A program made the translations under genes and the position numbers. Of a stretch of 64,000 nt of DNA, positions 44,585 to 54,386 are shown one piece after another. Below the pieces are notes generated by a model. It was not told the origin of the DNA and did no database searches. It worked only from the letters and a program-made list of their open reading frames with translations. Source of the DNA: Bacteroidota bacterium (GTDB lineage Bacteria; Bacteroidota; Bacteroidia; Chitinophagales; Chitinophagaceae); assembly GCA_023417815.1 (NCBI GenBank), contig JAEZEI010000116.1:16994-80993 (forward strand), written 5' to 3'. How positions within the stretch are numbered: position 1 is the first letter of the stretch; each line of letters opens with the position of its first letter.

Positions 44585-46713
44585 CAGAACCTATAGTTTA
44601 ATCCGAGTGAAACTGATCTCATTTTTTGTGGAGTTACTGTACTCCAGCCTGAGAAATATTTAACGTTGGTGATATTGTCAACCTTTAAATTGATATCATA
44701 ATTGTTTCCTGAATAAGAGATCACACCATTCAGAACAGTGTAGGAAGGAATTGCAAATGTTCCGATCCCTTTCCTGTTAAGGGTTTTATGCTCTGATGCA
44801 TGGTTCAGTCCAAATCCGGCTCCCAGGTTCCTTAACTTACCTACAGGCACCTTATAATTTGCCCAGAAGTTCACAAGAGTTTCGGGACCTGCTTCTTCAG
44901 GACGCATTCCAAGATAACCTCCGTCTTCTGCATCGCGGGTAACTTCCGACTTGTTCTTGCTGAATCCTGAGATAATGCTCAGCCCTTCGATAGGGTTGGT
45001 GATAAGGCTGAATTCAACACCTTTACTTTCCACCTCGCCACCCTGGATGCTGTTATTCTGGTTATCAGGATCGGTCATTACTTTATTGCTTACGAGGATA
45101 TTATAATAGCTTGCAGTTATCGCTACCTTGTTCTTATACAGGTTTGCCTTCGCGCCTGCTTCCCACTGATTTGCGTGTTCAGGATCAAATATCTTCAGTC
45201 GTGGGTTGTTTCCATCTGCATCAGCAACCTGCGCAGGAGCCAGGTTTGCGAAGCCATTCATATAGTTCGCGAATAATGAAAGCCGGTCCATTACCGGCTG
45301 GTAAACGATCCCAAGTTTCGGGGAGAAAGTGGTTTGCGATTTAATTTCATCAGTTGCGTACAGCGGCATACCGGAGAAATTATCTACCCTCGCGCTAAGC
45401 ATCACGGAAAGTGCAGGAGTGAAATTGGTTACATTAGAAATATATGCGCTTGCGATCTTTGTTTCAGTTTCAGATGGAGTGCTGCCGGATAATAATAAGG
45501 CATCAACACCCTGTTTGCTAAGGTTGCCATCATCAGTCTGGTTTACCAGCGAAACAGTTCCGTTGGCAACCCATGCTGAATTATTGCTGGTTACATGGTT
45601 CTGCAGGTAATCTAAACCTACCACCATACGGTTCCTGAATTTACCGATCATATATTCACCGGTGAAATTTTGCTGAATGCCTGTGGCATTGGTTTCGCCC
45701 TGCGCCTTATTTATGAAGCGGGTGAATTCATCCCCGTTACCGGAGTCCCACAGGTATTGATAATATCCATCAGTCCTGGTCTGGCTGCGCGAAAAAATGG
45801 TTTGCGAGGTCCATTTATCACTTAGTTTATAGATCGCCTGTACCTGGCTACCGAAGAACGGGTTCTTCATGCCAAGGTCATTACTGGTGTATGATTTCCT
45901 GTAATTCTTTTCAAATACGTCGATGCTGCTGAAAGAAAGCGGTGTGTACCTGCTCAGGAAGATCATTGCCTGTCCTACACTCTCCGACTGGCGGAATTCA
46001 GTGTTAAGAAGGAAAGTCAGTTTCCTGTTTGCGATAACTTTCAATGAAGGCGCCAGGTAAACAGAACGGTTGAATCCGGCATCCTGGAATGAACGCTCAT
46101 TATGATATGCACCGTTCACCCTCAGGAATACATTCCTTGAAAGCGGGGTATTATAATCTGCAGTAATGCGGTTCAGCCCGTAGCTTCCGCCTACATAACC
46201 TATCTCGCCGCCTTTTGTTTCAAATGGTTGTTTTATAGTGATATTAATCAGGCCGCCATATGAAACAATACTTCCGCCATACAGGGTCCCGGATGGTCCT
46301 TTAATCACTTCAACACTTTCAATGTTTGAAGGATCGATCGTTCCGTTTGAAACGGAAGCCATTCCATTTACAAGCGTTGGCTGCACCGCAAATCCCCTCA
46401 TGGAATAATACTCTGCTCCGTCACCGCCGCGGCCTGTACTTTCCCAGAGGCGGGTAACACCTGTTCCGTTCTTTAAGGCACCGTTCAGGTTGGTTACCAC
46501 CTGGTCCCTGAGCGCATACCTCGTAATGGTGTTATAAACCTGGGGATTTTCAATATCCTTTAGTGGAAGTTTGGCTACTACTATAGAAGTGTCAGCCTTA
46601 TAGATATTCTTTTTTCCTAATAAAACTACCTCCGACAGATCCCTTGTAACCGTTGAATCCTGTGAGAAGGCTACAGCCGGGATCAACATGCTCATAAACA
46701 ATACTTTCTTCAT
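44584..46713 (-). CDS. TonB-dependent siderophore receptor
   Basis: 709 residues from the ATG at 46713. A signal peptide (MKKVLFMSMLIPAVAFSQ) is followed by a TonB box-like STVTRDLSEVVLLGK, a plug domain with YSMRGFAVQPTLVNGM and IESVEVIKGPSGTLYGG, and a 22-strand-type barrel ending NVKYFSGWSTVTPQKMRSVSLGLNYRF-like aromatic C-terminus. This is the FhuA/FpvA-type ferric-siderophore uptake receptor. Coupled with the PepSY-TM gene. A TACTTTTG promoter element lies 18 bases upstream. Confidence 0.93.
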   Translation of the reverse strand: MKKVLFMSMLIPAVAFSQDSTVTRDLSEVVLLGKKNIYKADTSIVVAKLPLKDIENPQVYNTITRYALRDQVVTNLNGALKNGTGVTRLWESTGRGGDGAEYYSMRGFAVQPTLVNGMASVSNGTIDPSNIESVEVIKGPSGTLYGGSIVSYGGLINITIKQPFETKGGEIGYVGGSYGLNRITADYNTPLSRNVFLRVNGAYHNERSFQDAGFNRSVYLAPSLKVIANRKLTFLLNTEFRQSESVGQAMIFLSRYTPLSFSSIDVFEKNYRKSYTSNDLGMKNPFFGSQVQAIYKLSDKWTSQTIFSRSQTRTDGYYQYLWDSGNGDEFTRFINKAQGETNATGIQQNFTGEYMIGKFRNRMVVGLDYLQNHVTSNNSAWVANGTVSLVNQTDDGNLSKQGVDALLLSGSTPSETETKIASAYISNVTNFTPALSVMLSARVDNFSGMPLYATDEIKSQTTFSPKLGIVYQPVMDRLSLFANYMNGFANLAPAQVADADGNNPRLKIFDPEHANQWEAGAKANLYKNKVAITASYYNILVSNKVMTDPDNQNNSIQGGEVESKGVEFSLITNPIEGLSIISGFSKNKSEVTRDAEDGGYLGMRPEEAGPETLVNFWANYKVPVGKLRNLGAGFGLNHASEHKTLNRKGIGTFAIPSYTVLNGVISYSGNNYDINLKVDNITNVKYFSGWSTVTPQKMRSVSLGLNYRF

Positions 46714-46731
46714 AGATACAAATTGAGAGCG

Positions 46732-46739
46732 CAAAAGTA
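46732..46739 (-). promoter_or_regulatory. TACTTTTG -7 element for the siderophore receptor
   Basis: A perfect minus-strand TAnnTTTG match 18 bases before the ATG at 46713. No convincing Fur-box palindrome was found in the 160-base divergent region. Confidence 0.5.
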
Positions 46740-46848
46740 TCCTGACTCCATTTCAAGTGAATTACGAAAACGGAAACTGCGTTTACCCGATTGGGAAATA
46801 GTGGATGCCGTTCATAAAAATTGTCTCTCCCGGGAATTCAATAAGTTT

Positions 46849-46856
46849 TAATTTTG
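46849..46856 (+). promoter_or_regulatory. TAATTTTG -7 element for the 46874 gene
   Basis: A perfect plus-strand TAnnTTTG match 17 bases before the TTG start at 46874, likely driving the small-protein, TonB receptor and lipoprotein genes. Confidence 0.5.
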
Positions 46857-46873
46857 CAACACTGTAGCAAAAA

Positions 46874-47209
46874 TTGAAAAGGTCATATACACATAGAATT
46901 ACTGCGACGTTGCTCCTCATGGTATTCCTGGTCGGGAATACACCGAAGTCGGCCTTCCACTTTGCATTTGCATCACATAAGGATGATACGACATGTAATG
47001 CTGATGGAGAAACCATAAGGCTGGCGGTAAAGACCTGCGATATCCTGGACCTTGTTTGCTCTCTTCCCTTCCAGCCAGATCATTTGGTAATTACATTTAA
47101 TACAAATGAACATTTCCCTCCACATTCTGCTGAAACAATCAGCAGGGTCATTCCCGGAATAAGCGGGAATCCTTTACTCCGCGGCCCGCCTGCTGACAGA
47201 TCGGTTTAA
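46874..47209 (+). CDS. Small exported protein upstream of a TonB receptor
   Basis: 111 residues with a TTG start, directly after a good promoter element. A basic N-terminus plus hydrophobic stretch (ATLLLMVFLVGNTPKSAF, about 11-28) looks like a signal peptide or anchor. The rest has two cysteine positions (TTCNADG, VKTCDILDLVC) and an LRGPPA C-terminus. No family name was recognised. Position 29 bases before a metal-receptor-like TonB gene suggests a linked role in uptake or sensing. Confidence 0.65.
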   Translation: MKRSYTHRITATLLLMVFLVGNTPKSAFHFAFASHKDDTTCNADGETIRLAVKTCDILDLVCSLPFQPDHLVITFNTNEHFPPHSAETISRVIPGISGNPLLRGPPADRSV

Positions 47210-47238
47210 ATCAATCTTTCAGTATTAAATCAATTTTC

Positions 47239-49548
47239 TTGAAAAAAATATTATTACTGGCTGCTGCCATCACTGCAGGCATGTCAGCAGTTGCACAACA
47301 ATGCAACCTTCGTATAAGCGGACACGTTGTAGATGCAGATACCCGGCAGGTATTGCCGGATGCAACAGTTCATATCAATGAATTAAACAAGTTCGTTCTC
47401 ACCGATTCAACCGGGGACTTCTCCTTCACAGCGCTGTGCAGCGGACGATATACCATAACGGTTTCGCATGTAGATTGCGACTCTCTTGTTCTGAATGTAA
47501 ACCTCGATCGCAACCGGCATCTCGAAATAAACCTGCCGCACCTCAGGAACATGCTCGGAGAAATAGTGGTGGAATCGCGCCAGGAAGCCACCGGCACAAA
47601 GCTTTCCAAAAGAAGGATCCAGGAATCTCCAGGAAAGCAACTCGCAGAAATGCTTGAAGGGATAAATGGCATTTCCGTTTTGCGTACCGGCGCCGGTATT
47701 GCAAAACCCGTGGTTCACGGGCTTCACAGCAGGAGGATAGTAACGGTATATAACGGGATCAGGCATGAATCGCAGCAGTGGGGTTCGGAACATGCACCCG
47801 AGATAGATCCAAATAGCGCGCATTTGTTTTCCCTGGTTAAAGGTGTGGAAGAACTGCGTTATGGTGTGGATGCCATTGGAGGAACAATACTGGTAGAAGC
47901 TAAACCCTACTCCACCATTCCCGGAACGAACGGAGAACTTCTCACATCCTTTTCAACAAACAACAGGCAATACCTGGCTTCAGGGAATCTCACACACAGG
48001 TTTTTGTCTATTCCTTTAAGTGTAAGATTGCAGGGCACGGTAAAGAAAGGCAGCGGGTATTCCACTCCCAACTATATTCTGAACAATACTGCAAATGAAG
48101 AACTGGATCATTCCGTTGGAATGCAATGGAAGAAAAACCGCATTACAGCGGAAATTGGCTGGTCTTCCTTTAATGGAAAAACGGGAATCTTCACCGGTTC
48201 CCATATTGGAAATCTTACCGACCTTCTGAATGCAATAGAACGTGACCGTCCTGACAGCATCTTCACCGGGAAACGTTCGTATGATTTTGATCGTCCTTAC
48301 CAGCAGGTTCATCATAATATGGTTAAAGGAAAAATTGTTTATACGGTGCATGGCCATCGCCTTCAACTAAACCTGGCATTGCAGAACAATAACAGGAAGG
48401 AGTTTGACATAACCCGCGGCAGCAATGACCGGAGCCCCCAACTTGACCTTGATGTACAAACCTTTTCAGGCGAAGTAACCTGGGACCAGCCCTGGAAGAA
48501 TAATTTGCAGGGAAGTTTTGGCATTTCTGCCATGCAGCAATACAATCGCTACCGCGGACGCTATATCATTCCCAACTATGATCTTTTCAGCATCGGTGGC
48601 TTCTTTATCCAGAAGTGGAAGAGGCATGCATGGGATGTACAGGCCGGTGTGCGTGCCGAACAGAGGATATTTGATACCCGGAGGCTCAGGATCAACACTG
48701 AGACCATCAATTACGATTTTTCCTTCCCGGCCCTGGCAGCATCGCTTTCTGTAGCATATGAATTCACTTCGGATCTTCGTGCATATACAGGGATAACCGC
48801 ATTCAATCGTGCGCCCCATGTTAATGAACTTCTCAGCGACGGCCTTCATCATGGAACAGCCACTTATGAAAAGGGCGATCCGTTCCTGGAAGCTGAGAAG
48901 TCGAGATCGGTTTATGCAGGAATGAATTTCAAAAACCGGAGCAGCAGTATAGAAATAGATGTTTCCGGTTTTGCAAAAAGGATCGATGATTTTGTTTACC
49001 GTCGCCCTGAACCGGGGCAGCCAGTACTTACTATCTCCGGGGCCTACCCGCTAATTACTTTCAGGCAAACTGATGCATTGCTTTATGGAACTGACCTTGA
49101 AAGTTCTGTAAAGATTTTCGACAGGATCGAATGGAAGAATGCGGTCACCTTACTGTATGCCAGGGATATTTCTGCCGATGAATGGCTGATAGGTATGCCG
49201 CCCGGGCGTTATTCAGGAGACCTCAATTTCAACATAAAAACCACGGAAAAAATAAAGGATCTCTATACCGGCATTTCATTTGTGCATGTAGCAAGGCAGA
49301 AAAGGGTTTCCGGATCGATCCGGGATTATAAGGCACCTCCGGGAGCATACAGTTTAGTGCACCTGAATGCATCGGCAACTTTCCATCAAATGCGCTTCCC
49401 GGTAACGGTGGGTGTGTCGGTAAACAACCTGTTCAATGCTGTTTACCGTGATTACCTTAACAGTATGCGGTATTTCGCTGATGAGGCCGGCCGCGACATA
49501 TCTATAAGATTGAAGATCGATTTTCCAAATAAAAAAGCACCTTTATAG
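47239..49548 (+). CDS. TonB-dependent receptor with carboxypeptidase-regulatory-like domain, ZnuD-like
   Basis: 769 residues; TTG start chosen because it gives a full signal peptide (MKKILLLAAAITAGMSAVAQ). An N-terminal CarboxypepD-reg-like domain (about 25-105), then a plug with VVHGLHSRRIVTVYNGIRHE, SQQWGSEHAPEIDPNSA and GVDAIGGTILVEAKP. The QWGxEHAPEIDP wording is that of ZnuD-like zinc/haem receptors. The barrel ends in an Ile-Lys-Ile-Asp-Phe strand. The substrate is probably a metal, an inference. It lies between the small exported protein and a lipoprotein. Confidence 0.9.
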   Translation: MKKILLLAAAITAGMSAVAQQCNLRISGHVVDADTRQVLPDATVHINELNKFVLTDSTGDFSFTALCSGRYTITVSHVDCDSLVLNVNLDRNRHLEINLPHLRNMLGEIVVESRQEATGTKLSKRRIQESPGKQLAEMLEGINGISVLRTGAGIAKPVVHGLHSRRIVTVYNGIRHESQQWGSEHAPEIDPNSAHLFSLVKGVEELRYGVDAIGGTILVEAKPYSTIPGTNGELLTSFSTNNRQYLASGNLTHRFLSIPLSVRLQGTVKKGSGYSTPNYILNNTANEELDHSVGMQWKKNRITAEIGWSSFNGKTGIFTGSHIGNLTDLLNAIERDRPDSIFTGKRSYDFDRPYQQVHHNMVKGKIVYTVHGHRLQLNLALQNNNRKEFDITRGSNDRSPQLDLDVQTFSGEVTWDQPWKNNLQGSFGISAMQQYNRYRGRYIIPNYDLFSIGGFFIQKWKRHAWDVQAGVRAEQRIFDTRRLRINTETINYDFSFPALAASLSVAYEFTSDLRAYTGITAFNRAPHVNELLSDGLHHGTATYEKGDPFLEAEKSRSVYAGMNFKNRSSSIEIDVSGFAKRIDDFVYRRPEPGQPVLTISGAYPLITFRQTDALLYGTDLESSVKIFDRIEWKNAVTLLYARDISADEWLIGMPPGRYSGDLNFNIKTTEKIKDLYTGISFVHVARQKRVSGSIRDYKAPPGAYSLVHLNASATFHQMRFPVTVGVSVNNLFNAVYRDYLNSMRYFADEAGRDISIRLKIDFPNKKAPL

Positions 49549-49549
49549 C

Positions 49550-50104
49550 ATGAAAAAAGCATTTCTCCCTTTGGCAATTTTAGTAGCATCGTTTGTGTCC
49601 TGCAAAAAGGATGATGTTGTTGAAACGAATAACAGTGAGCTGATCACCACCCTGCGCATGACCTTTACGCCTGTGGGTGGCGGGGCACCACAGGTATTTG
49701 AATACCGCGACTTCGATGGACCAGGCGGGCAATCTCCTGAGATCGACATAATCTCTCTCCAGGAAAATTCCACCTACAATTTCTCAGCGGAAATGTTCAA
49801 TGAAGCAATTTCACCGGTGGGTGATATAACTTCCGAGATAGAGGCTGAAGGCACCTCGCACCGTGTATATTATTTAACCACCCTCACCACACCCATCCAG
49901 ATCAGCAACCTGGATACGGATGCCAATGGTGTAACCCTCGGCCTGAACGGCACCGTTACAACGGCAGGCACAGCGCCAGGAAGCCTTAGGGTACTGCTCC
50001 GCCACTACCCTGGAAATCCTCCGGGAAAGGAAGAAAGCGATCCTTCAAGCAGTTCTAAATCATCGAGCGACCTTGATGTAACGTTTGATACGGTGTTGTT
50101 TTAA
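49550..50104 (+). CDS. Lipoprotein paired with the TonB receptor
   Basis: 184 residues. Lipobox at residues 15-18 (FVSC) followed by KKDD, giving an outer-membrane-directed lipoprotein. ELITTLRMTFTPVGGG, EYRDFDGPGGQ and LQENSTYNFSAEMFNEA resemble lipoproteins labelled 'type 1 periplasmic binding fold superfamily' found beside TonB receptors in Bacteroidota. The C-terminus is Ser/Asp-rich. It begins one base after the receptor stop codon. It may help capture the receptor's ligand at the cell surface. Confidence 0.8.
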   Translation: MKKAFLPLAILVASFVSCKKDDVVETNNSELITTLRMTFTPVGGGAPQVFEYRDFDGPGGQSPEIDIISLQENSTYNFSAEMFNEAISPVGDITSEIEAEGTSHRVYYLTTLTTPIQISNLDTDANGVTLGLNGTVTTAGTAPGSLRVLLRHYPGNPPGKEESDPSSSSKSSSDLDVTFDTVLF

Positions 50105-50139
50105 TCTGCAGTTTTTCAAACAAGATTCTTAATACCAAA

Positions 50140-51564
50140 ATGTTTACCAAAACACTCTTTTCGCTCATGCTTGTTTTAACAGGCATGAGCCTATTCGCCC
50201 AGGATTGCGACTGCCTTCATGAATTTGAATTTGTGAAGAATTATATGGAAGAGAATCACCCGGGATTGAACTCAGGAACCAGGAATACTTCGGCCTACAG
50301 GATTGGAGTTATAAGAATAGAGAAGGAGATAATAAAAGTTAAGCCAGGGCGCGATTGCAATCTTTACCTGAATGAATATCTCCTGCTTGCAAAAGATCAT
50401 CACACAGGGATAGGATTTTCCATCCCTGAAATAAAAAGATTCGATACAAAATCAAAAGAAGCCTTTGACAGCTTTTATAAAAGCTCAGCTTTTAGATCCA
50501 CGCTCAAAAGAAAAGTTGATACTGCGAAATTGTTAAGCATCTTGCCAGCATCTGCAGACAAGATTGCAGGACTGTACCAGGATGGTAGCGGCAGCCTTAG
50601 AGCCTTTATAAAAGAAAAAGGTAAGATATGGAATTATAAAGGCGTTGTGATCAGGTCGACATCACCTATCTATCCTGTTGGAACAGCCCGGTACGAAATA
50701 ATGGAAAGGCCTTCAGGAGCTATATGGGCGAAAATAACCCTGCCTGATCACCAGCATTTATACACCACCGTTACTGTAAATGAAAAAGGCATACCATTGA
50801 TCGCCCTACAACGCATTCGCGAAACTTCTTAAATGACTGATAAGGTTGATCCTTTTGAATTCAGGCTGATCAATGACAGCACTGCCTATCTGAAACTAAA
50901 ATCGTTTGAGGGAAGTCTATACAACCAGTTAAATAGATTCTATGATTCTATAGCGAATAAACTTGCTGAAACACCTTACCTTTTAATAGATATCCGGAAT
51001 AATGGCGGAGGGTCCGAAGAGAATTATGAAGCACTGAAGAAGTATATCTATTCCGGTCCCGTAAAGTATGAGAATTTGGAAATGTGGGTGAGTCCAGGGA
51101 ACATTAAACGTTATGAAGATGCAGAAGAAGGCAAGCGTAAAGAAGGTGGGCACAGCGATGGCAGTCTTCAGCGGGATGAGATCATTATAAAAATGATGAG
51201 GGAAGCTACCCTCTACACCTTTCTTCCACTCAGCATGCCTCGCACCGATACTCCGTCCGTGATCATGCCTTATCCAAAAAAAATAGTCATCCTTATGAAT
51301 CGCGGTACTGCAAGTTCTGCTGAAGGATTTATCATCTTTGCACGACAAAGCAATAAAGTAATTCTTGCCGGAGAAAATTCCGGCGGATATTTGGGCTACG
51401 GCGATGTAATGACCATTCAAACCCCATGTTATAAATACCTGTTAGACATTACATCGTTCCGTACCAAACTTGACCCGTACGAATTCACCGGCATTCCTCC
51501 GCACCACCGCTTAAAACCGGACCAGGACTGGATAAAAGAGGCACACAAACTGATGGAGAATTGA
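50140..51564 (+). pseudogene. S41 family peptidase interrupted by an in-frame TAA
   Basis: Two reading frames, 50140-50832 and 50833-51564, are in the same phase and separated only by TAA followed at once by ATG. The first part has a signal peptide (MFTKTLFSLMLVLTGMSLFAQ) and the N-terminal domain; the second has the S41 core (LLIDIRNNGGGS, and NRGTASSAEGF with the catalytic Ser) but no signal peptide. Together they make about 474 residues, a normal length for exported S41 peptidases. A single base change could have produced the stop. Possible outcomes are a pseudogene, sequencing error, readthrough, or restart at the ATG giving a cytoplasmic fragment. Confidence 0.85.
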
Positions 51565-51626
51565 TAAATGTTGTTGTTTCCAAATTGCCTGGTAAGCCAT
51601 TTTAAGCTTAATTTACCGGACGATCT

Positions 51627-53006
51627 ATGTTGTACAAACACCCCTTTGTTCTATATCTTAATTTAAGTGTCTGCCTGATCTTACTGGCTCTTGCATTGCC
51701 CGCCCTGTTCAACAAAAATGAACAATGGAGGGTGAGGATATCCTTCTTCCTGATATTCTTTACGGTAATATTCACCTGTATTAAAAATATCCAGATACTG
51801 CATTATGAAGATAACACCAGGGTGGCAGAGATCTTCATGACCATTTGTGTTCCTCTCTCCTTCGGGCCACTCATATACTATTATATAAAGAACATGCTTG
51901 GTGGAAGGGTTAACCGATGGATCTATCTTAGCCAGCTACCGGGTCTCGCAGCATTCGGTTATGGCGTAAGTCTCCTTACCAGGGATGATTCTTCGCGCCA
52001 GCAGATCTTCAGGCAGGTAATGGCAGGTGAACATATTTTCTTCGACATAATTAATACACTGATATTGTTGCTGACCTTATTCTATTGTGCGAAGGCATGG
52101 AGATATGTAAACTCCCCCGCTGCCCGCCAAACCCCGGCACATTTACAAGTGTACCAACAGATCAAAAGATCGTGGGCCCGCGAATTCCTGCTGTATATTT
52201 TCTTCAGCGTGCTTCTTTTCCTTCTGATTGTTATCGCATCTTCTTTGTTCACCAATATCCTGCAAACAGAAATAGATCTTATTGTGATGCCGGTGTTTAT
52301 GCTCATTCTATATATGCTGATCGCTATCCGGAGCATGATGATGAATAAGGATTTTGAATACCAATTCGTGCTTTCTAAACTCGAAACCAATAACGCCATA
52401 CTGAAGGAAAGACAGGAACTTTCAGATAACCTTCACGACAGCCTGGGTGCACAATTAACCCTCCTCAATTCAATGTTAGATTCTGTGCAAGTATCGGCTA
52501 ATACTCATGACACCTTATTGGCCTGTAAACTTGAAAAATTATCTGCACTTTCTGAAAATTGTTACTCCGAGCTTAAAAATGCTTTATGGGTGTTAAACTC
52601 AGAATCAGTTTCTGCCGGCAATCTTCGCCTCAAGATTCTTAACTTCATTGCCCTTGCTTCCGAAGCCCGGCATGATATTACATTTCATTCATCTTTCGAC
52701 CTGGAGGACAACACTGTAATAACATCAAAACAGGCAATGAATATTTTCCGTATGGTGCAGGAGATCACCAATAACGTTTTGAAACATTCCGGTGCGGGGG
52801 AAATGTGGCTCAGGATGACGATGGTGGAAAATAAACTTCACCTGGTTCTCAGCGATGATGGTTCAGGGTTTAACCCCCGGGAAGCAAATGATAATTCCTA
52901 TGGATTGATGTCGATCCGTAAAAGGATAGAAGAGATCAATGGAAATTTGATCTTCGATTCCCCGACCGGGAAAGGCACGAAATATCAAATTGAAGTTCCC
53001 TTATAA
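51627..53006 (+). CDS. Sensor histidine kinase (HisKA_3/NarX-LytS type)
   Basis: 459 residues. About seven hydrophobic segments occupy residues 8-240 as a 7TM-type sensor. The dimerisation/phosphoacceptor box ELSDNLHDSLGAQLTLLNSM places His270, and the ATPase domain has NNVLKHSG (N box), LSDDGSGF and SYGLMSIRKRIEEINGN (G boxes). It phosphorylates the response regulator encoded next. Stop and start overlap by one base (TAATG). Confidence 0.92.
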   Translation: MLYKHPFVLYLNLSVCLILLALALPALFNKNEQWRVRISFFLIFFTVIFTCIKNIQILHYEDNTRVAEIFMTICVPLSFGPLIYYYIKNMLGGRVNRWIYLSQLPGLAAFGYGVSLLTRDDSSRQQIFRQVMAGEHIFFDIINTLILLLTLFYCAKAWRYVNSPAARQTPAHLQVYQQIKRSWAREFLLYIFFSVLLFLLIVIASSLFTNILQTEIDLIVMPVFMLILYMLIAIRSMMMNKDFEYQFVLSKLETNNAILKERQELSDNLHDSLGAQLTLLNSMLDSVQVSANTHDTLLACKLEKLSALSENCYSELKNALWVLNSESVSAGNLRLKILNFIALASEARHDITFHSSFDLEDNTVITSKQAMNIFRMVQEITNNVLKHSGAGEMWLRMTMVENKLHLVLSDDGSGFNPREANDNSYGLMSIRKRIEEINGNLIFDSPTGKGTKYQIEVPL

Positions 53007-53647
53007 TGATACAGGTAGCTATTGTTGATGATAACCTCGCGAACCAGGAAGCCCTGAAAGAAAAGCTTGTTTCGTTCAACGATATTAATATCGCATTCAC
53101 GGCTGAAAATGGCGCGATAGCATTGGAGTGCCTTGAAACAACGGATATTGACCTGGTATTAATGGATATAGAGATGCCGCACATGAACGGTATTGAGGCA
53201 ACCCGCCAGATCAGGCATAAATTTCCAGACATCAAAATTGTGATCATAACAATTTACGAAAACGACGATTATATTTTTAATGCAATAATGGCGGGGGCAG
53301 ACAGCTATATACTGAAAGATTCTAAATCGCAAAGAGTATATGAAACAATCACCGATACCATCAACGGTGGTTCGGTAATGTCACCTTCCATTGCTGTTAA
53401 AACACTTAAACTTATTAAAAATGTAATTCCTGCAGGTCCCGGGTCAGATTATGCATTTGATCTGTCTGAAAGGGAAATCGAGATCCTTAATCATTTAAGC
53501 CTTGGGCTCACCAATAAAAAAATCGGTGAGATATTATTCATCTCACCTTTTACCGTGAAGCGTCACATTGAAAACATCTACAAAAAGCTGCAGGCAAAAA
53601 GCAGGATTGAACTTGTAGAGAAAGCAAAAAGGAATGGCCTTATCTGA
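53006..53647 (+). CDS. LuxR/NarL-type response regulator
   Basis: 213 residues. Receiver domain with Asp8-Asp9, phosphoacceptor Asp54 in LVLMDIEMPHMNG and the conserved Lys in YILKDS; a C-terminal LuxR helix-turn-helix (SEREIEILNHLSLGLTNKKIGEILFISPFTVKRHIENI). It probably controls genes in answer to the kinase immediately upstream; the regulon is not shown by the sequence. Confidence 0.94.
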   Translation: MIQVAIVDDNLANQEALKEKLVSFNDINIAFTAENGAIALECLETTDIDLVLMDIEMPHMNGIEATRQIRHKFPDIKIVIITIYENDDYIFNAIMAGADSYILKDSKSQRVYETITDTINGGSVMSPSIAVKTLKLIKNVIPAGPGSDYAFDLSEREIEILNHLSLGLTNKKIGEILFISPFTVKRHIENIYKKLQAKSRIELVEKAKRNGLI

Positions 53648-53661
53648 CAGGCCGTTCCAGG

Positions 53662-54285
53662 TTATCTGCCCGCCATTTCCATATTATGTTGCCCGCGGAA
53701 GATGAACCACGCCTTAAGCACAAGAAACGGAACGCATACAATCACACTACCCCACGGATTTTCATCGGTAAACAATTGCGGAAAACGCTTCACTACCATA
53801 AAATGAAGAAGGCTACCGAATATGATAGAAAAATGCATCACTACCATCCTACCGGAAAAAGGATCTCGGGAATATTGAGATTCTACATATCCCTGTTGGC
53901 GCAACCACCATTCGTTTAGGACAATACCTGTCAGGCTTATTGTAAAAAGGATGTCGCGGAAAAGAAAGGCTCTCATATTAATTCCGAGTACAGCGGAATT
54001 TCCCCAACTGGCAATTAAACCAAAAACAACTACAATAAAAACGAGGTAAATACCCAGCAGGAATAACCTGCTTCCAAGCGGATAACTGGATGCGGAAGCG
54101 GGATTCGTAATTTCCCGCCGCGAGACATACCATGCATCGAAGATAGTAGCGATCAATTCATGCCACCAGAACAGGTATAGCAGGTAAAAAACAGAAGTAT
54201 TACCCATCAGGATATTTACGGTGGGAAGCAAAACTGTAAGCGCAAGGCTTAACCATGTATAAATATGAATACGATCTGGTTTCAA
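53662..54285 (-). CDS. Integral membrane protein of unknown function
   Basis: 207 residues with a TTG start (MKPDRIHIYTW). About five or six hydrophobic segments, for example LFLLGIYLVFIVVVFGLIASW and FSIIFGSLLHFMVV. No named family was recognised with certainty. It is convergent with the response-regulator gene. A TACTTTTG element ends 6 bases before the start, implying a near-leaderless transcript. Confidence 0.75.
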   Translation of the reverse strand: MKPDRIHIYTWLSLALTVLLPTVNILMGNTSVFYLLYLFWWHELIATIFDAWYVSRREITNPASASSYPLGSRLFLLGIYLVFIVVVFGLIASWGNSAVLGINMRAFLFRDILFTISLTGIVLNEWWLRQQGYVESQYSRDPFSGRMVVMHFSIIFGSLLHFMVVKRFPQLFTDENPWGSVIVCVPFLVLKAWFIFRGQHNMEMAGR

Positions 54286-54291
54286 CAGTTA

Positions 54292-54299
54292 CAAAAGTA
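54292..54299 (-). promoter_or_regulatory. TACTTTTG -7 element for the 53662 gene
   Basis: A perfect minus-strand TAnnTTTG match 6 bases before the TTG start. Its closeness to the start supports the TTG choice and a very short mRNA leader. Confidence 0.45.
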
Positions 54300-54386
54300 T
54301 AGGATTATACAAGGTTCAAAATGGGCTGAACGGCCCATCATAAGTGAAACAGGCCAAATATAATTTTACATCCGAAACGTGCTTCT

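Noticed and set aside
46740..46848. Fur box between the two TonB systems
   Set aside because: No 19-base palindrome resembling a Fur site could be seen.
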